A DNA stretch of 64,000 nt, taken from NCBI RefSeq assembly GCF_003130585.1, contig NZ_QFKX01000005.1, positions 279,553 through 343,552 on the forward strand, read 5' to 3'. A program made the translations under genes and the position numbers. This DNA is from Brachybacterium endophyticum. GTDB taxonomy: Bacteria > Actinomycetota > Actinomycetes > Actinomycetales > Dermabacteraceae. The notes beneath the pieces were generated by a model. It was given only the letters and a program-made list of their open reading frames with translations. It did no database searches and had not been told where the DNA came from. Shown here piece by piece: positions 11,501-21,155 of the stretch (the stretch's first letter is position 1; each line of letters starts with the position of its first letter).

Positions 11501-12415
11501 ATGCTGCACCTCGCACGCCTGCGGACCCTCCACGAGTTCGCGCGCCTGGGCACCGTCCACGAGGCGGCCCGCAGCCTCGCCTACTCGCCGTCCGCCGTCT
11601 CCCAGCAGCTGACCCAGCTCGAGAGGGACGTCGGCATCGCGCTCACCGAGAAGGCCGGGCGGCGTCTGGTCCTCACTGCCGCAGGACGTGTGCTCGCTCA
11701 GCACGCCCGCACCCTGCTCGAGGACGTCGAGCGTGCGGAGGCCGATCTGGCGGCGACCAAGCCCGTGCTCTCGGGCGTGCTGCGCGTTGCCTCCTTCCAG
11801 TCCGTCATGCTCTCGCTGATCCCACCGGCCCTCACGATCCTGTTCGAGCGCCATCCCGAGCTCCAGGTCGAGGTCCACCAGCGCGAGGCCGAGGCAGCCT
11901 ACGCCGGTCTGCTCACCCACGAGTTCGATCTGGTCCTGGGGGAGGAGTACCCCGGGCTCGACGAACGGCATCGTGCCGGGGTGCAGCGCGAGGCACTCCT
12001 CGAGGACCCGCTGCTGCTGGCGATCCCGCGTGAGGGCTCCTGGGCGGGCGCCAGAGGACTCGAGGATCTCTCGGAGGCCAACTGGACAGCGGATCCCGAC
12101 ACCGTCCTGCCCGGGATCTGGGTGCGCAGCCGGCTGCGTGCCCAGGGGATCGAGCCCCGCGTCCGCTTCGAGACCATCGACCTGCTTCTGCAGGCCCACC
12201 TGGTCCGCTCCGGGCACGCCGTGGCGATCATCCCCGGGCTCGTCGCCCGCGAGCACCTGACCGGCGCGGACCTTCTCGAGCTGACTGACTCCCCGCACCG
12301 CCGCCTCCACACGGCGGTGCGCACCGGACGCAGCGCCGATCCCGCCACGCGTGCCCTGCGCAGCGCCCTCGCGGAGGCCGCGGGCGCCCTGGAGGCCGTC
12401 CCGCCGGGGAGCTGA
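11501..12415 (+). CDS. LysR family transcriptional regulator
   Basis: DNA-binding regulator of 304 residues. The winged helix-turn-helix is at residues 3-62 (GTVHEAARSLAYSPSAVSQQ is the recognition region), followed by a periplasmic-binding-like effector domain. ATG start with AGGAGA 8 nt upstream. It is divergently transcribed from the EamA exporter, the standard arrangement in which a LysR protein regulates its neighbour and itself from the shared 110-bp region. The effector is not predictable from the sequence. Confidence 0.92.
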   Translation: MLHLARLRTLHEFARLGTVHEAARSLAYSPSAVSQQLTQLERDVGIALTEKAGRRLVLTAAGRVLAQHARTLLEDVERAEADLAATKPVLSGVLRVASFQSVMLSLIPPALTILFERHPELQVEVHQREAEAAYAGLLTHEFDLVLGEEYPGLDERHRAGVQREALLEDPLLLAIPREGSWAGARGLEDLSEANWTADPDTVLPGIWVRSRLRAQGIEPRVRFETIDLLLQAHLVRSGHAVAIIPGLVAREHLTGADLLELTDSPHRRLHTAVRTGRSADPATRALRSALAEAAGALEAVPPGS

Positions 12416-12475
12416 ACGGGCACCGCGAGGGAGCTTCTCCTCCCGAAGCAGGAGGCGGCCCCGGGGGACCGTCGG

Positions 12476-12481
12476 TAGCGT
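12476..12481 (+). promoter_or_regulatory. -10 element of a leaderless promoter (M28 pseudogene)
   Basis: TAGCGT ends 6 nt before ATG 12488, with no ribosome binding site. The promoter seems to have outlived the gene. Confidence 0.4.
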
Positions 12482-12487
12482 CGACGC

Positions 12488-13358
12488 ATGGCACCGGTTC
12501 CCGATCGGCATCCCTCGGCGTCCCCGCTCCACGACCCCTCCCCACGGCCGGGGTCGACGCGCTCCCCCGGCCAGCTCACGATCGCGCTGGTCGCCCTGGG
12601 CCCTCCTGCTCGTCCTGCTGCTGGTCGCGGGGCTCAGCGCCGTGGGCCGGGGACGACGCCGCCCCGCGGCGCCGATGGCCCCGCCGAGGCGTTCAGCAGC
12701 TCCCGCGCCGCGACGGCCGCCGCCCCGATCGTCTCCCGGCCGCGGCCGATCGGGTCGAGTGCGAACGACGCGGCCCGCGAGACGCTGTCGTCCCACCTCG
12801 AGGACGCCGGCCTCTCGGTCCGTGAGGTCGAGGGCATGGGCGACTTCGCCGCGCAGGGCGAGGGATCGGCCGGGTACACCCGCAGCCTCGTCGCCACGCG
12901 CCCGGGCACGGACCCCACGGGCACCATCGTGCTGGCCACCCACATCGATTCCGTCCCCGGCGCTCCGGGCGCGGCGGATGCCGGGGTGGGCATAGCCGTG
13001 ATCCTGGAGTCACTGCGAGCTCTCGGCCCGGAAGCGGCGCGCAACGACCTGGTGGTGCTCCTGGTCGACGGCGAGGAGGACGGCCTGCTACGAGATCGCC
13101 GTGGACGGACACAGCCTCCGGGACGCCTCCGTGGACGGCCACGCGATCGGCGACGGGTCAGCGCTCTCTCGCCTGCGCGTGGTCGGAGTCCGTGACGGGC
13201 AGCAGGTCGTCGTCAGGCTGAGGTTGCCACGCGGCGCCGTCGTGCGCGTCGCGGACATCAGCCACGATCCCTCGGCGGCGGGAGGCTGGCGGCGGCCCGG
13301 CCAGGGTGTCGCCATGGTCCGCCCCGAGGTCCGGGTGGAGTCCTCCGTGCGGGTCTGA
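12488..13358 (+). pseudogene. Decayed M28-family metallopeptidase gene
   Basis: Remnant of a membrane-anchored zinc aminopeptidase. The N-terminal membrane anchor (LLLVLLLVAGLSAV) is in a different frame because of one extra G near 12598, and the frame returns by about 12660. The next part reads well as M28: HIDSVPGAPGAADAGVG (first zinc ligands), then DLVVLLVDGEEDGLL with the catalytic Glu pair. Right after this, near 13087, the sequence jumps frame into a C-terminal fragment ending at 13358, so most of the catalytic and membrane region is deleted. A working enzyme is not possible. Confidence 0.75.
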
Positions 13359-13391
13359 GCCGCACCGAGGCCGTACGCGGGCCCTGCGCCC

Positions 13392-13433
13392 GCACCCCGC
13401 TATGTATCTTGACGTCAAGATAGAGTGGGGTGC
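13392..13433. promoter_or_regulatory. Operator: perfect 18-bp palindrome upstream of tam (TamR-like site)
   Basis: TATCTTGACGTCAAGATA at 13405-13422 is a perfect palindrome, flanked by a further inverted pair GCACCCC (13392-13398) and GGGGTGC (13427-13433). Its centre is 65 bp before the tam start. MarR-family TamR of Streptomyces is known to bind CTTGA/TCAAG palindromes at tam and aconitase genes, so this is likely a TamR-type operator. TTGAC inside it could double as a -35. No marR gene lies next to it here. Confidence 0.65.
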
Positions 13434-13478
13434 ATCGGCCCGTGAGTGGCCGAGGGTGGTGACGGACGGAGAGTAGAC

Positions 13479-14243
13479 ATGGCCCACAGCTGGGATCCCA
13501 CGCAGTACCTCGCCTTCGGTGACGAGCGCGGGCGGCCCTTCCTCGATCTCACCGCGCGGATCGGGGCCACCTCGCCCTCGCTCGTGGTCGACCTGGGAGC
13601 CGGGCCGGCCACGCTGACCGCCCTGCTGGCCGAGCGCTGGCCGGATGCCGAGGTCCTCGCCGTGGACTCGAGCCCCCACATGCTCGAGCGCGCACGCGGC
13701 GTCACGGGCGTGCGGGTCGAACAGGCCGATCTGCGCACCTGGCGAGCCGGCCGCCCGGTCGACGTGCTCGTGACCAACGCCGCGCTGCAGTGGGTCCCCG
13801 GACATCTGGCCCTGCTGCCGCATCTGCTGGAGCAGGTCGCGCACGGCGGCTGGCTCGCGCTGCAGGTGCCCGGGAACTTCGAGGAGCCCAGTCACGCGAT
13901 CCGTCGCGAGCTCGCGGCCCAGGAGCCGTACGCGCCCCACCTGGCCGACATCGACGACCCCTCCTCGCACGACGCCGAGGACTACCTGCGCGTGCTCCAG
14001 CAGGAGAGGTGCGAGGTCGATGCCTGGGAGACCACGTACCTCCATGTCCTCCACGGCGAGGACCCGGTGTTCGACTGGGTCAGCGGCACCGGCGCCCGCC
14101 CCACGCTCGAGGCTCTGCCCGCCGATCTGCGCACCCGTTTCGCGGAGGAGTTCAAGCGTCGCCTGCGCGAGGCCTACCCGGATCACGGTCACGGAGTGGT
14201 GCTGCCGTTCCGTCGTGTGTTCGCCGTCGCCCACCGGGTGTGA
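13479..14243 (+). CDS. tam: Trans-aconitate 2-methyltransferase
   Basis: SAM-dependent methyltransferase of 254 residues that esterifies trans-aconitate, a toxic by-product of aconitase. It opens with the family signature W-D-P-T-Q-Y-L-x-F and R-x-R-P-x-x-D-L, then motif I VVDLGAGPATLTALL (about residues 37-50), with VDSSPHML and VTNAALQWVPGH as the next motifs. ATG 13479 was chosen (GGAGAG 8 nt upstream) over an in-frame ATG 33 bases earlier. A perfect palindrome upstream suggests repression relieved when citrate or aconitate builds up under oxidative stress. Confidence 0.92.
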   Translation: MAHSWDPTQYLAFGDERGRPFLDLTARIGATSPSLVVDLGAGPATLTALLAERWPDAEVLAVDSSPHMLERARGVTGVRVEQADLRTWRAGRPVDVLVTNAALQWVPGHLALLPHLLEQVAHGGWLALQVPGNFEEPSHAIRRELAAQEPYAPHLADIDDPSSHDAEDYLRVLQQERCEVDAWETTYLHVLHGEDPVFDWVSGTGARPTLEALPADLRTRFAEEFKRRLREAYPDHGHGVVLPFRRVFAVAHRV

Positions 14244-14284
14244 GAGCGCCGTCCGTCGGCCCGCGGCGGTAGATTCGACCCATC

Positions 14285-15016
14285 ATGCAGAAGCTCTATC
14301 GGGACGACGCGATCGTCCTGCGCACCCACCCCCTGGGCGAGGCCGACCGCATCATCACCCTGCTGACGCGCCGGCACGGGAAGGTGCGAGCGGTGGCCAA
14401 GGGCGTGCGCCGCACGGGCAGCCGCTTCGGCGCGCGACTGGAACCCTTCACCCTCGTGGACGTCCAGCTCCACGCCGGGCGGAACCTGCACACCGTGAAC
14501 CAGGTGGTGACGATCGAGGGCTTCGCCGGGTCGATCAGCTCGGAGTACGGGCGCTTCACCGCCGCGACGGCGATGCTCGAGACCACGGACCGGCTCACCG
14601 ACGACGTCGTCGATCCCTCCCAGCGAGGGTTCCTCCTGCTGGTGGGTGCGATGCGCACCGTCGCCGAGGGGCGGATCCCTCCGTCCCTCGTGCTGGACTC
14701 CTTCCTGCTGCGCACCCTGGCCCTCGCCGGCTGGGCACCGGAGCTGAGGGTGTGCGCGACCTGCGGGGCCGACGGCCCTCACCACGCGTTCGACGTCTCC
14801 GCCGGAGGCCTCGTGTGCTCGGCCTGTCGGCGTCCCGGCGCGGTCGCCGTGCGTCAGGCGGCGATCGAGCACATGATCTTCCTGATGGCGGGCGACTGGG
14901 AGAACGTGCTGGACTCCGAGCAGACCACACGGGACCAGGCCAGTCGGCTGATCGCCGACACCATCACCTGGCATCTCGAGCGTGCTGTGCGCTCGCTCGG
15001 GTACGTCGAGCGCTGA
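14285..15016 (+). CDS. recO: DNA repair protein RecO
   Basis: Recombination mediator of 243 residues in the RecFOR pathway; loads RecA on SSB-coated DNA. It has an N-terminal OB fold (YRDDAIVLRTHPLGEADRII), a helical middle and a C-terminal zinc site with two CxxC pairs (CATCG and CSACR). A -10-like TAGATT lies 9 nt before the ATG, with no clear ribosome binding site. In many actinobacteria recO is next to uppS; here a sulfur operon on the other strand separates them by 4.4 kb. Confidence 0.95.
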   Translation: MQKLYRDDAIVLRTHPLGEADRIITLLTRRHGKVRAVAKGVRRTGSRFGARLEPFTLVDVQLHAGRNLHTVNQVVTIEGFAGSISSEYGRFTAATAMLETTDRLTDDVVDPSQRGFLLLVGAMRTVAEGRIPPSLVLDSFLLRTLALAGWAPELRVCATCGADGPHHAFDVSAGGLVCSACRRPGAVAVRQAAIEHMIFLMAGDWENVLDSEQTTRDQASRLIADTITWHLERAVRSLGYVER

Positions 15017-15082
15017 GCTCCCGCGCGGGGCCGTCGGCAGGGTCGTCATTGGCGGAGACGGCGTCGGCGCGGCGGCCGGGGT

Positions 15083-16462
15083 TCAGGCCTCGAACCGGCG
15101 AGTCGCTCCCGGGTGGTCGGCCGCCAGGTGCGGGCCGTCGCCGCCCAGTCGCTCGCGGAGCGTCCTCGGCGCCGTGCCCTCCACGGGCTCGGCCAGCACA
15201 CCGCGGCGCCGCAGCTCCGGGGAGACCAGGCGCGCGACCCGCTCGAAATCGGCCGGCCGGACGGCGGCCGAGACGTTGAACCCGTCGATGTCCGCCTCCC
15301 GGGCCCAGCGTTCGAGCTCGTCGGCGACGGTCGAGGGCGAGCCGACGATGACCGGCCCGCGGCCGCCGATCGCCACGAACTCCGCGAGATCGGCGACGGT
15401 CCACCGGCGATCGCCCGCGAGGGTGGTGAAGGAGTCCAGTGCCGACTGGTTGGCGTCGGTGCGCACGTGCTCGATCGGGTCGTCGGGACGGGCCGAGGAC
15501 AGGTCCACGCCCGTCCAGCCGCCGAACAGGGTCAGGGCCGACGCGGTGTCGACCCATTCCCGGTACTCCTCGAGTCGCTGCTCGGCCGCCTCGTCGGTCT
15601 CGTCGACAACGATCGTCGCGAGGGCGAAGACCTTGGCCGCATCGCGGGAGCGACCCGCCTCCTCGAGACCGTCGCGGACCGAGTCGACCCAGGAGCGCAC
15701 CAGGGAGGGCGAACCGCCCGAGAAGAAGATCGCCTCGGCGTGCTCGCGGGCGAACCGCAGCCCGCGCGAGGAGGCACCCGCCTGGAACAGGAACGGGGTG
15801 CGCTGGGGGCCCGGTGCCGCCAGGGCACGCCCCGGCACGTCGAAGTGCCTGCCGTGGTGCTCGGCGTCCCGGACGAGGCCCGGGTCCACGACCACCCCCG
15901 CGTCACGGTCGAAGCGGACCGCGCCGTCGGCGAAGGACCCTTCGAACAGCTCGTACATGACCTCCATGTACTCGTCGGCCCGGTCGTAGCGCTCGTCGTG
16001 GGGGATCTGCGCGCTGCGGCCGAGGTTGCGGGCCGCGGAGTCCTGGTAGCTGGTGACGATGTTCCAGGCGACGCGTCCGCCGGTGAAGTGGTCCAGGGTG
16101 GTCAGGGTCCGGGCCAGCAGGTACGGCTCCTCGTAGGAGACCGACGCCGTGACACCGAAGCCCAGGTGACGGGTCACCGCCGCCATCGCCGGCACCGCGA
16201 CCAGCGGGTCCAGCAGCGGGTACTGGACGCCTCCGCGCGCCGCGGCGTCGGGGCCGCCGCCGTAGACGTCGTAGACGCCCACCACGTCGGCGAGGAACAT
16301 CGAGGCGAAGCCGCCCTCCTCGAGGGTGCGGGCCAGATCGGTCCAGTACTCGAGGCGGTCGTAGTCCTGGACGCGCGACTCGGGGTGGCGCCAGAGTCCC
16401 GGCGACTGGTGCACGGGGGTGAGCATGTCGAAGGCGTTGAGCAGAAGCGGTCGAGAGGTCAT
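15083..16462 (-). CDS. NtaA/SnaA/DszA-type FMN-dependent monooxygenase
   Basis: Bacterial luciferase-like (LLM) monooxygenase of 459 residues that needs reduced FMN. The start (LLLNAFDMLTPVHQSPGLWRH) and WNIVTSYQDSAARNLG near residue 130 are typical of the NtaA/SnaA/DszA/DmoA group, which cleaves C-N or C-S bonds in compounds such as NTA, sulfones and dimethyl sulfide. It is the last gene of a three-gene minus-strand set with an acyl-CoA dehydrogenase-like monooxygenase and an MHS transporter. That pairing points to uptake and desulfurisation of an organosulfur compound; the substrate is not known. Confidence 0.88.
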   Translation of the reverse strand: MTSRPLLLNAFDMLTPVHQSPGLWRHPESRVQDYDRLEYWTDLARTLEEGGFASMFLADVVGVYDVYGGGPDAAARGGVQYPLLDPLVAVPAMAAVTRHLGFGVTASVSYEEPYLLARTLTTLDHFTGGRVAWNIVTSYQDSAARNLGRSAQIPHDERYDRADEYMEVMYELFEGSFADGAVRFDRDAGVVVDPGLVRDAEHHGRHFDVPGRALAAPGPQRTPFLFQAGASSRGLRFAREHAEAIFFSGGSPSLVRSWVDSVRDGLEEAGRSRDAAKVFALATIVVDETDEAAEQRLEEYREWVDTASALTLFGGWTGVDLSSARPDDPIEHVRTDANQSALDSFTTLAGDRRWTVADLAEFVAIGGRGPVIVGSPSTVADELERWAREADIDGFNVSAAVRPADFERVARLVSPELRRRGVLAEPVEGTAPRTLRERLGGDGPHLAADHPGATRRFEA

Positions 16463-16523
16463 CAGGTCTCCAGGGTGACGCGGAGCTGTCAGGGTGGGCG
16501 GGGAGGGGTGGGCCGGTCCCGGT

Positions 16524-17876
16524 TCAGGAGCCGTGCTCGGGGCCCGCGGCTCGGCGACCCGCGAGCAGGCGGCCGTACGGATCCGCCGCGACCAGGGTGG
16601 CAGCGAGGGAGATCGCCGCGATCAGCGTGACGTAGCAGCAGATCAGCCAGGGGGTGCCGCCCCCGAGCTGGAACAGCAGGGTGGCGATCATCGGCATCAC
16701 GCCGCCGCCGATGACCGATCCCAGCTGGTACCCGAGGTTCACGCCGGAGTAGCGCACCTCGACCGGGAACTGCTCGGCGAACCAGGCGGCCTGGGGCCCG
16801 TAGACGGCATCGTGGGCGATGTTCATCCCCAGCACCACCACCACGGGCAGCACGGCGAGCGGCCCGGTCCCGGCGAAGGCGAAGAGGATCCAGACGAACA
16901 CGGCGATGGCGACGAAGCCGAAGACCGTCACCGGGCGACGCCCGACGCGATCGGAGAACCACCCCCACAGTGGCGCCGTGAACAGGCCGATCGCCGAGGC
17001 GATCATCACGGAGGTGACACCCGCGCTGTCGTCACCGCGGGTGCTCGAGAGGTAGCTCAGCAGGTAGACGGTGATCAGGAAGTAGATGCTGTTCTGGGCG
17101 ATCCGTTGGGCCATCGTCACCAGCAGCGCGCGCCGGTGGCGGGAGAAGATCTCGCGGACGGGGGAGACCGCCCGGCGGCCCTCGGAGAGCACCGCCCGGA
17201 ACTCGGGGGCGTCCGCGACGCCCAGGCGTATCCACAGCCCCAGGGCGACCAGCAGGGCGGAGAGCAGGAACGGGATCCGCCATCCGAAGGCCGCGAACTG
17301 CTCGTCGGTGGTGAGGGTGCGCACCAGCAGGAAGGCGCCGGTGGCCAGCAGCATCCCGGCTGCGGAGCCGACCTGGGTGAAGGACCCGAACAGCCCGCGC
17401 CTCTCGGCGGGGGCGTGCTCGACCGAGAGCAGTGCGGAGCCGCCCCACTCGGCGCCCGCGGCCAGTCCCTGCACCATGCGCAGGGCGACCAGGGCGAGGG
17501 CCGCCCAGATCCCGATGCTCGCGAACGTCGGCAGCAGTCCGATCAGCATGGAGCCGATCCCCATCACCAGCAGCGAGGCCACCAGCAGCGACTTCCTGCC
17601 GATGCGATCGCCCAGGTGCCCGGCGATCACGCCGCCCAGGGGTCGCATCAGGAAGCCGATGCCGAGCGAGGCGAAGGAGGCCAGCGTGCTCGCGAAGTCG
17701 CTGTGGCTCGGGAAGAACTGCTGGTTGAACACGAGCGCGGCTGCCGTGCCGTAGAGGTAGAAGTCGTACCACTCGATGGTGGTGCCCGACAGCGCCGAGA
17801 TCAGCACGCGGCGCCGTTCACGGCGCGTGGCGAGCTGCTGCGGCGCGGCCTGTGGGGAGTCCAGGGTCGTGCTCAT
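16524..17876 (-). CDS. MFS transporter, metabolite:H+ symporter type
   Basis: Twelve-segment major facilitator of 450 residues of the MHS group (relatives ShiA, ProP, KgtP). Diagnostic stretches are [18 protein letters not shown] near residue 30, the loop motif [13 protein letters not shown] near 88, and [11 protein letters not shown] in the second half. Its ATG overlaps the TGA of the acyl-CoA dehydrogenase-like gene. As the middle gene of a sulfur-type operon it probably imports the organic substrate of its two enzyme neighbours. An open frame runs further upstream but belongs to the neighbour's shadow. Confidence 0.9.
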   Translation of the reverse strand: MSTTLDSPQAAPQQLATRRERRRVLISALSGTTIEWYDFYLYGTAAALVFNQQFFPSHSDFASTLASFASLGIGFLMRPLGGVIAGHLGDRIGRKSLLVASLLVMGIGSMLIGLLPTFASIGIWAALALVALRMVQGLAAGAEWGGSALLSVEHAPAERRGLFGSFTQVGSAAGMLLATGAFLLVRTLTTDEQFAAFGWRIPFLLSALLVALGLWIRLGVADAPEFRAVLSEGRRAVSPVREIFSRHRRALLVTMAQRIAQNSIYFLITVYLLSYLSSTRGDDSAGVTSVMIASAIGLFTAPLWGWFSDRVGRRPVTVFGFVAIAVFVWILFAFAGTGPLAVLPVVVVLGMNIAHDAVYGPQAAWFAEQFPVEVRYSGVNLGYQLGSVIGGGVMPMIATLLFQLGGGTPWLICCYVTLIAAISLAATLVAADPYGRLLAGRRAAGPEHGS

Positions 17877-19162
17877 CAGCGGTCTCCTCCCGTGCTGCCG
17901 GTTCCGGAGGGTCCGGCGGCGGACCCCTTCGTGGCGTCGCCGATCGCGTTCAGTCCCTCCGGGAGCGCGCCGTTGATCCAGTAGTCGCCGAGCGCCCGTG
18001 CGCGGAACGCGATCGGGTTGTGGGTGGCGACGGTCTGGGCGTTGCGCCAGTGACGGTCCAGAGCCTTGGAGGTCGAGGTCGCCGAGGCGCCGACGGTGAG
18101 GAACAGGTCCTGGGCCGCGCCCAGGGCGAGCTCGGGCACCGAGATCTGGGCGTGCTCGACGGCGATCTCGGCGCGATCGACGCCCCGCAGTCCGGAGCCC
18201 TCGCCCCTCGCGCCCTCGCCGTACGGCGACGTGGCGGCGGCTGCCTCTGCCACGCCCTCGTCGAGGGCACGGGCGGTCTGCAGCACGATCGCCTCCGCGC
18301 TGAAGGCCTTCGCGGCGATCCGCCCCACGGCCTCCTGGATCAGCGGGTCCTCGCGGAAGGGGAGTCCGGAGCCGGTGTTGAAGGTGCGGGCCCGGCGGGC
18401 GACCAGGCCGGCCGCGTCCGCGCGGGCGGCCCCGGCGATGCCGGCGAGGACGACCAGCAGCACGTGCTGGAAGAACGCCGCTTCGTGGGCGGCCTCGACG
18501 CTCTCCGGTTCGCGTTCGAGCAAGGCGGTGCCCTCGACCGGGACGTCCTCGAAGATCGTGGTGCCGGTACCCGTGAGCTTCTGGCCGAAGCCGTCCCAGT
18601 CGTCGTGGATCGTGACGCCGGGGGCGTCGGTGGCGACGACGGCGAAGCGCCTGCCGTCGCCCTCCTCGAGAGCGGCCGAGACGCGCGTGTAGTCGGCGAA
18701 GATGGTGCCGGTCGTGTAGAACTTCCGTCCCCGCAGCACGGTGCCGTCGGCGGTCTCGTGCAGGGTGGTGGCGAGCGTGCCGAGACGGTTCCCGCCCTTC
18801 TCCGTCGAGGCGTTGCCGACGGTGGCGCCCGCGAGCACGCGCGGGTACCAGGCCTGCTGGATCCGCTCGGGCTGGAAGCGCAGCGACTCGAGGAAGCCGA
18901 AGTGCGAGCGGTACTGGTGGGCGACGTTGGAATCGGCTCGTGCCAGATCGATCAGCAGACGGGTGAGCGTCTCGATGCTGGCCCCCGGCCCGCCGTGCTC
19001 GCGGGGGACGCGGAGGGCGCCGAAGCCGGCCGCGTTCAGGCGGCGGATCTCCTCGCTCGGGAGGCGCCGCTCGGTCTCCCTCTCGACAGCGCCTGCGGCG
19101 ATCTCCTCGAACAGGGGCGCGAAGGTCTCGTGCAGTGCTGGGTAGTCCGCGGCTGCGGGCAT
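17876..19162 (-). CDS. Acyl-CoA dehydrogenase family monooxygenase (DszC/SfnB-like)
   Basis: Flavoprotein of 428 residues with the acyl-CoA dehydrogenase fold. Marks include [16 protein letters not shown] (residues 46-61), [17 protein letters not shown] in the middle beta domain and a C-terminal helical domain. Members paired with LLM monooxygenases and transporters use reduced flavin to oxidise sulfur compounds (DszC, SfnB), rather than desaturating acyl-CoA. It is the first gene of the operon, with GGAGG before its ATG. The 231 bp to uppS should hold the operon promoter; I could not pick out a clear one. Confidence 0.87.
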   Translation of the reverse strand: MPAAADYPALHETFAPLFEEIAAGAVERETERRLPSEEIRRLNAAGFGALRVPREHGGPGASIETLTRLLIDLARADSNVAHQYRSHFGFLESLRFQPERIQQAWYPRVLAGATVGNASTEKGGNRLGTLATTLHETADGTVLRGRKFYTTGTIFADYTRVSAALEEGDGRRFAVVATDAPGVTIHDDWDGFGQKLTGTGTTIFEDVPVEGTALLEREPESVEAAHEAAFFQHVLLVVLAGIAGAARADAAGLVARRARTFNTGSGLPFREDPLIQEAVGRIAAKAFSAEAIVLQTARALDEGVAEAAAATSPYGEGARGEGSGLRGVDRAEIAVEHAQISVPELALGAAQDLFLTVGASATSTSKALDRHWRNAQTVATHNPIAFRARALGDYWINGALPEGLNAIGDATKGSAAGPSGTGSTGGDR

Positions 19163-19393
19163 GGGGGCCTCCAGGGGCGCGTCGACGGGGTGGTGAGCGG
19201 CGTGGTCGCGATCGCCGCTCGGGCACCCGGAAGCCTAGGGATCCGAGAGGCCGCACTCCAAGCGCTCCGACATGCGCCGTCACATCCCTGGCACGGATAC
19301 CATCGGCCGGGGTATGAGCGGGAAGAGGGCGCTCTACCCGCCGCCCGCCACCTGCCACCTGCCGTCCGTCCCGTCGTCGAGGAGTCAGTTCCC

Positions 19394-20227
19394 ATGCCGC
19401 GAGCGTCACGCCGCTCTGCCCCGTCCGTCGAGGTCCGTGAGCCCTACGAGCACCCCAGCGGCGCTCGGGCTCCTGAGCTGCCGTCGCAGGTCGTCCCCGG
19501 TCACGTGGCCGTGGTGATGGACGGCAACGGCCGCTGGGCGAACCAGCGGGGCCTGCCGCGCACGGCGGGTCACGAAGCCGGGGAGGCGGCTCTGCTCGAC
19601 GTCGTCGCCGGTGCCCTGCAGATCGGCGTCACCCACCTGTCGGCCTATGCCTTCTCGACCGAGAACTGGAAGCGCTCCCCGGACGAGGTGCGATTCCTCA
19701 TGGGATTCTCCCGTGACGTGCTGCGACGCCAGCGTGACACCCTGCACTCCTGGGGAGTGAGGATCCGCTGGGTGGGGCGGGAGCAGAAGCTGTGGAGCTC
19801 GGTCATCAAGGAGCTCAAGGAGGCCGAGCGGCTGACGGAGGCCAACACGCGCATGACGCTGTACATGTGCGTGAACCACGGCGGTCGCGCCGAGATCGTC
19901 GACGGGATCCGCGAGATCGCGGCACGGGCCCGAGAGGGCCGACTGAGCCCGCGGGCGATCACGGAGTCGTCCTTCCGTCGCTACCTGAGCGATCCGGAGA
20001 TGCCCGACGTGGACCTCTTCCTGCGCACGAGCGGGGAGCAGCGCACCTCGAACTTCCTGCTCTGGGAGGCCGCCTACGCCGAGCTGGTGTTCGTCCCCGA
20101 GCTCTGGCCGGACGTGGACCGGCGCGTGCTGTGGCGCGCGATCACGGAGTACGCGAGGCGGGATCGTCGCTACGGGGGAGCGATCGACCTCGCATCCCAG
20201 CAGGCCCCGGAGGATCCGCAGGACTGA
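19394..20227 (+). CDS. uppS: Undecaprenyl/decaprenyl diphosphate synthase
   Basis: Cis-prenyltransferase of 277 residues that makes the polyprenyl diphosphate carrier for cell wall synthesis. Signature regions: [20 protein letters not shown] at the substrate P-loop, [14 protein letters not shown], and [20 protein letters not shown] near the C-terminus. The overall match is to the mycobacterial Rv2361c type. ATG 19394 follows GAGGAG by about 10 nt; an open frame upstream is a shadow of the antisense gene. The last 86 bases overlap the 3' end of the convergent DedA-like gene. Confidence 0.95.
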   Translation: MPRASRRSAPSVEVREPYEHPSGARAPELPSQVVPGHVAVVMDGNGRWANQRGLPRTAGHEAGEAALLDVVAGALQIGVTHLSAYAFSTENWKRSPDEVRFLMGFSRDVLRRQRDTLHSWGVRIRWVGREQKLWSSVIKELKEAERLTEANTRMTLYMCVNHGGRAEIVDGIREIAARAREGRLSPRAITESSFRRYLSDPEMPDVDLFLRTSGEQRTSNFLLWEAAYAELVFVPELWPDVDRRVLWRAITEYARRDRRYGGAIDLASQQAPEDPQD

Positions 20228-20717
20228 CGACCTCCTGCTCGGCGCCTTCCTCGGCGCGGCGACGGCGCCGACGGCGGACCAGCCCCAGCACGACGGCCAG
20301 GACGATGACGAGCACGAGCACGGCCACCCAGGGGCTGACCAGGAACAGCTCGATCCATGCGACGACGACCGCGAGCCCCACGGTCGCGTAGATCAGCGCC
20401 CAGGCGAAACCGCCGACCACCAGCGCCGGAAGGTAACGCACGAGCGGCATCCGGGTGAGCCCGGCGGAGAGGTTCGCGGCCGTCTGGAAGCCGATGGTCA
20501 GGAAGCTGAGGGCGACGACCGGCGCGCCGTATCGGTTGACGATGCCGATCGCCCGCTCGACCGAGGGGCTCTCGACCAGGCGGGCCAGGCGCCCGCGGTG
20601 CGCCAGGCGGTGGGCTCCCCGTCCCAGCAGGTACGTGCCGCCGGCGCGGCACAGCACGACCAACCACAGCAGCGCCACGCCGGGCACCAGGGGCAGGGAG
20701 AGGATCCAGTCGATCAC
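20142..20717 (-). CDS. DedA/VTT-domain-like membrane protein
   Basis: Membrane protein of 191 residues with about four or five hydrophobic segments. The central stretch with [20 protein letters not shown] followed by [17 protein letters not shown] matches the DedA/SNARE-associated (VTT) superfamily, which includes lipid flippases and scramblases. It lacks the longer N-terminus of standard DedA proteins. The C-terminal tail is Arg-rich and hydrophilic. GTG 20717 lies 4 nt after the zur stop, so it is the last gene of the zinc operon. Whether it has a role in zinc homeostasis or is simply co-transcribed is open. Confidence 0.7.
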   Translation of the reverse strand: MIDWILSLPLVPGVALLWLVVLCRAGGTYLLGRGAHRLAHRGRLARLVESPSVERAIGIVNRYGAPVVALSFLTIGFQTAANLSAGLTRMPLVRYLPALVVGGFAWALIYATVGLAVVVAWIELFLVSPWVAVLVLVIVLAVVLGLVRRRRRRRAEEGAEQEVVSPADPPGPAGMRGRSLPRSDDPASRTP

Positions 20718-20721
20718 TCCG

Positions 20722-21153
20722 TCACTCCTGCGGCTCCCCGCGGGCGGATGCACCGCGCGCCGTGTCGGCGTGCGAAGGACACAGGCCGAAGATCTCCATG
20801 GTGTGGTCGATGTCGACGAAGCCGTGCTCGTCGGCGACCCGGTGCGCCCAGTCCTCGACCTGCGGGGCCTGGAACTCGACCGTGCGTCCGCACTCCCGGC
20901 ACACCAGGTGGTGATGGTGGCTGCTCTGCGCGCACTGGCGATAGATCGACTCGCCGTCGTCGGTCACCAGGACGTCGACCTGACCGCCGTGGGCCATCGA
21001 CTGCAGGTTGCGGTACACGGTGGCCAGCCCCACGGTCTCGCCCTCGGCCCGCATCTGCTCGTGGATCTGCTGGGCGCTGCGGAAGTCGTCCTGCCGGCCC
21101 AGCGCGTCGAGGATCGCGGTGCGCTGCCGGGTGTTTCGCTGCATGGGAGCCAT
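20722..21153 (-). CDS. zur: Fur family regulator, probably Zur
   Basis: Metal-sensing repressor of 143 residues. The N-terminal winged helix (QRTAILDALGRQDDFRSAQQ, then GLATVYRNLQSM as the recognition helix) is followed by the dimer and metal domain with HHHHLVCRECG and a C-terminal CPSH. These supply the structural and regulatory zinc ligands. Its position directly after znuB (2-nt gap) in the zinc uptake operon makes Zur much more likely than Fur. Two starts are possible, ATG 21153 or ATG 21144. It likely acts on the box at 23817-23831. Confidence 0.9.
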   Translation of the reverse strand: MAPMQRNTRQRTAILDALGRQDDFRSAQQIHEQMRAEGETVGLATVYRNLQSMAHGGQVDVLVTDDGESIYRQCAQSSHHHHLVCRECGRTVEFQAPQVEDWAHRVADEHGFVDIDHTMEIFGLCPSHADTARGASARGEPQE

Positions 21154-21155
21154 TG

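Noticed and set aside
19163..19393. A SAM riboswitch or other sulfur-responsive RNA before the sulfur operon
   Set aside because: No riboswitch-like conserved core or stem set was visible in this 231-bp gap.
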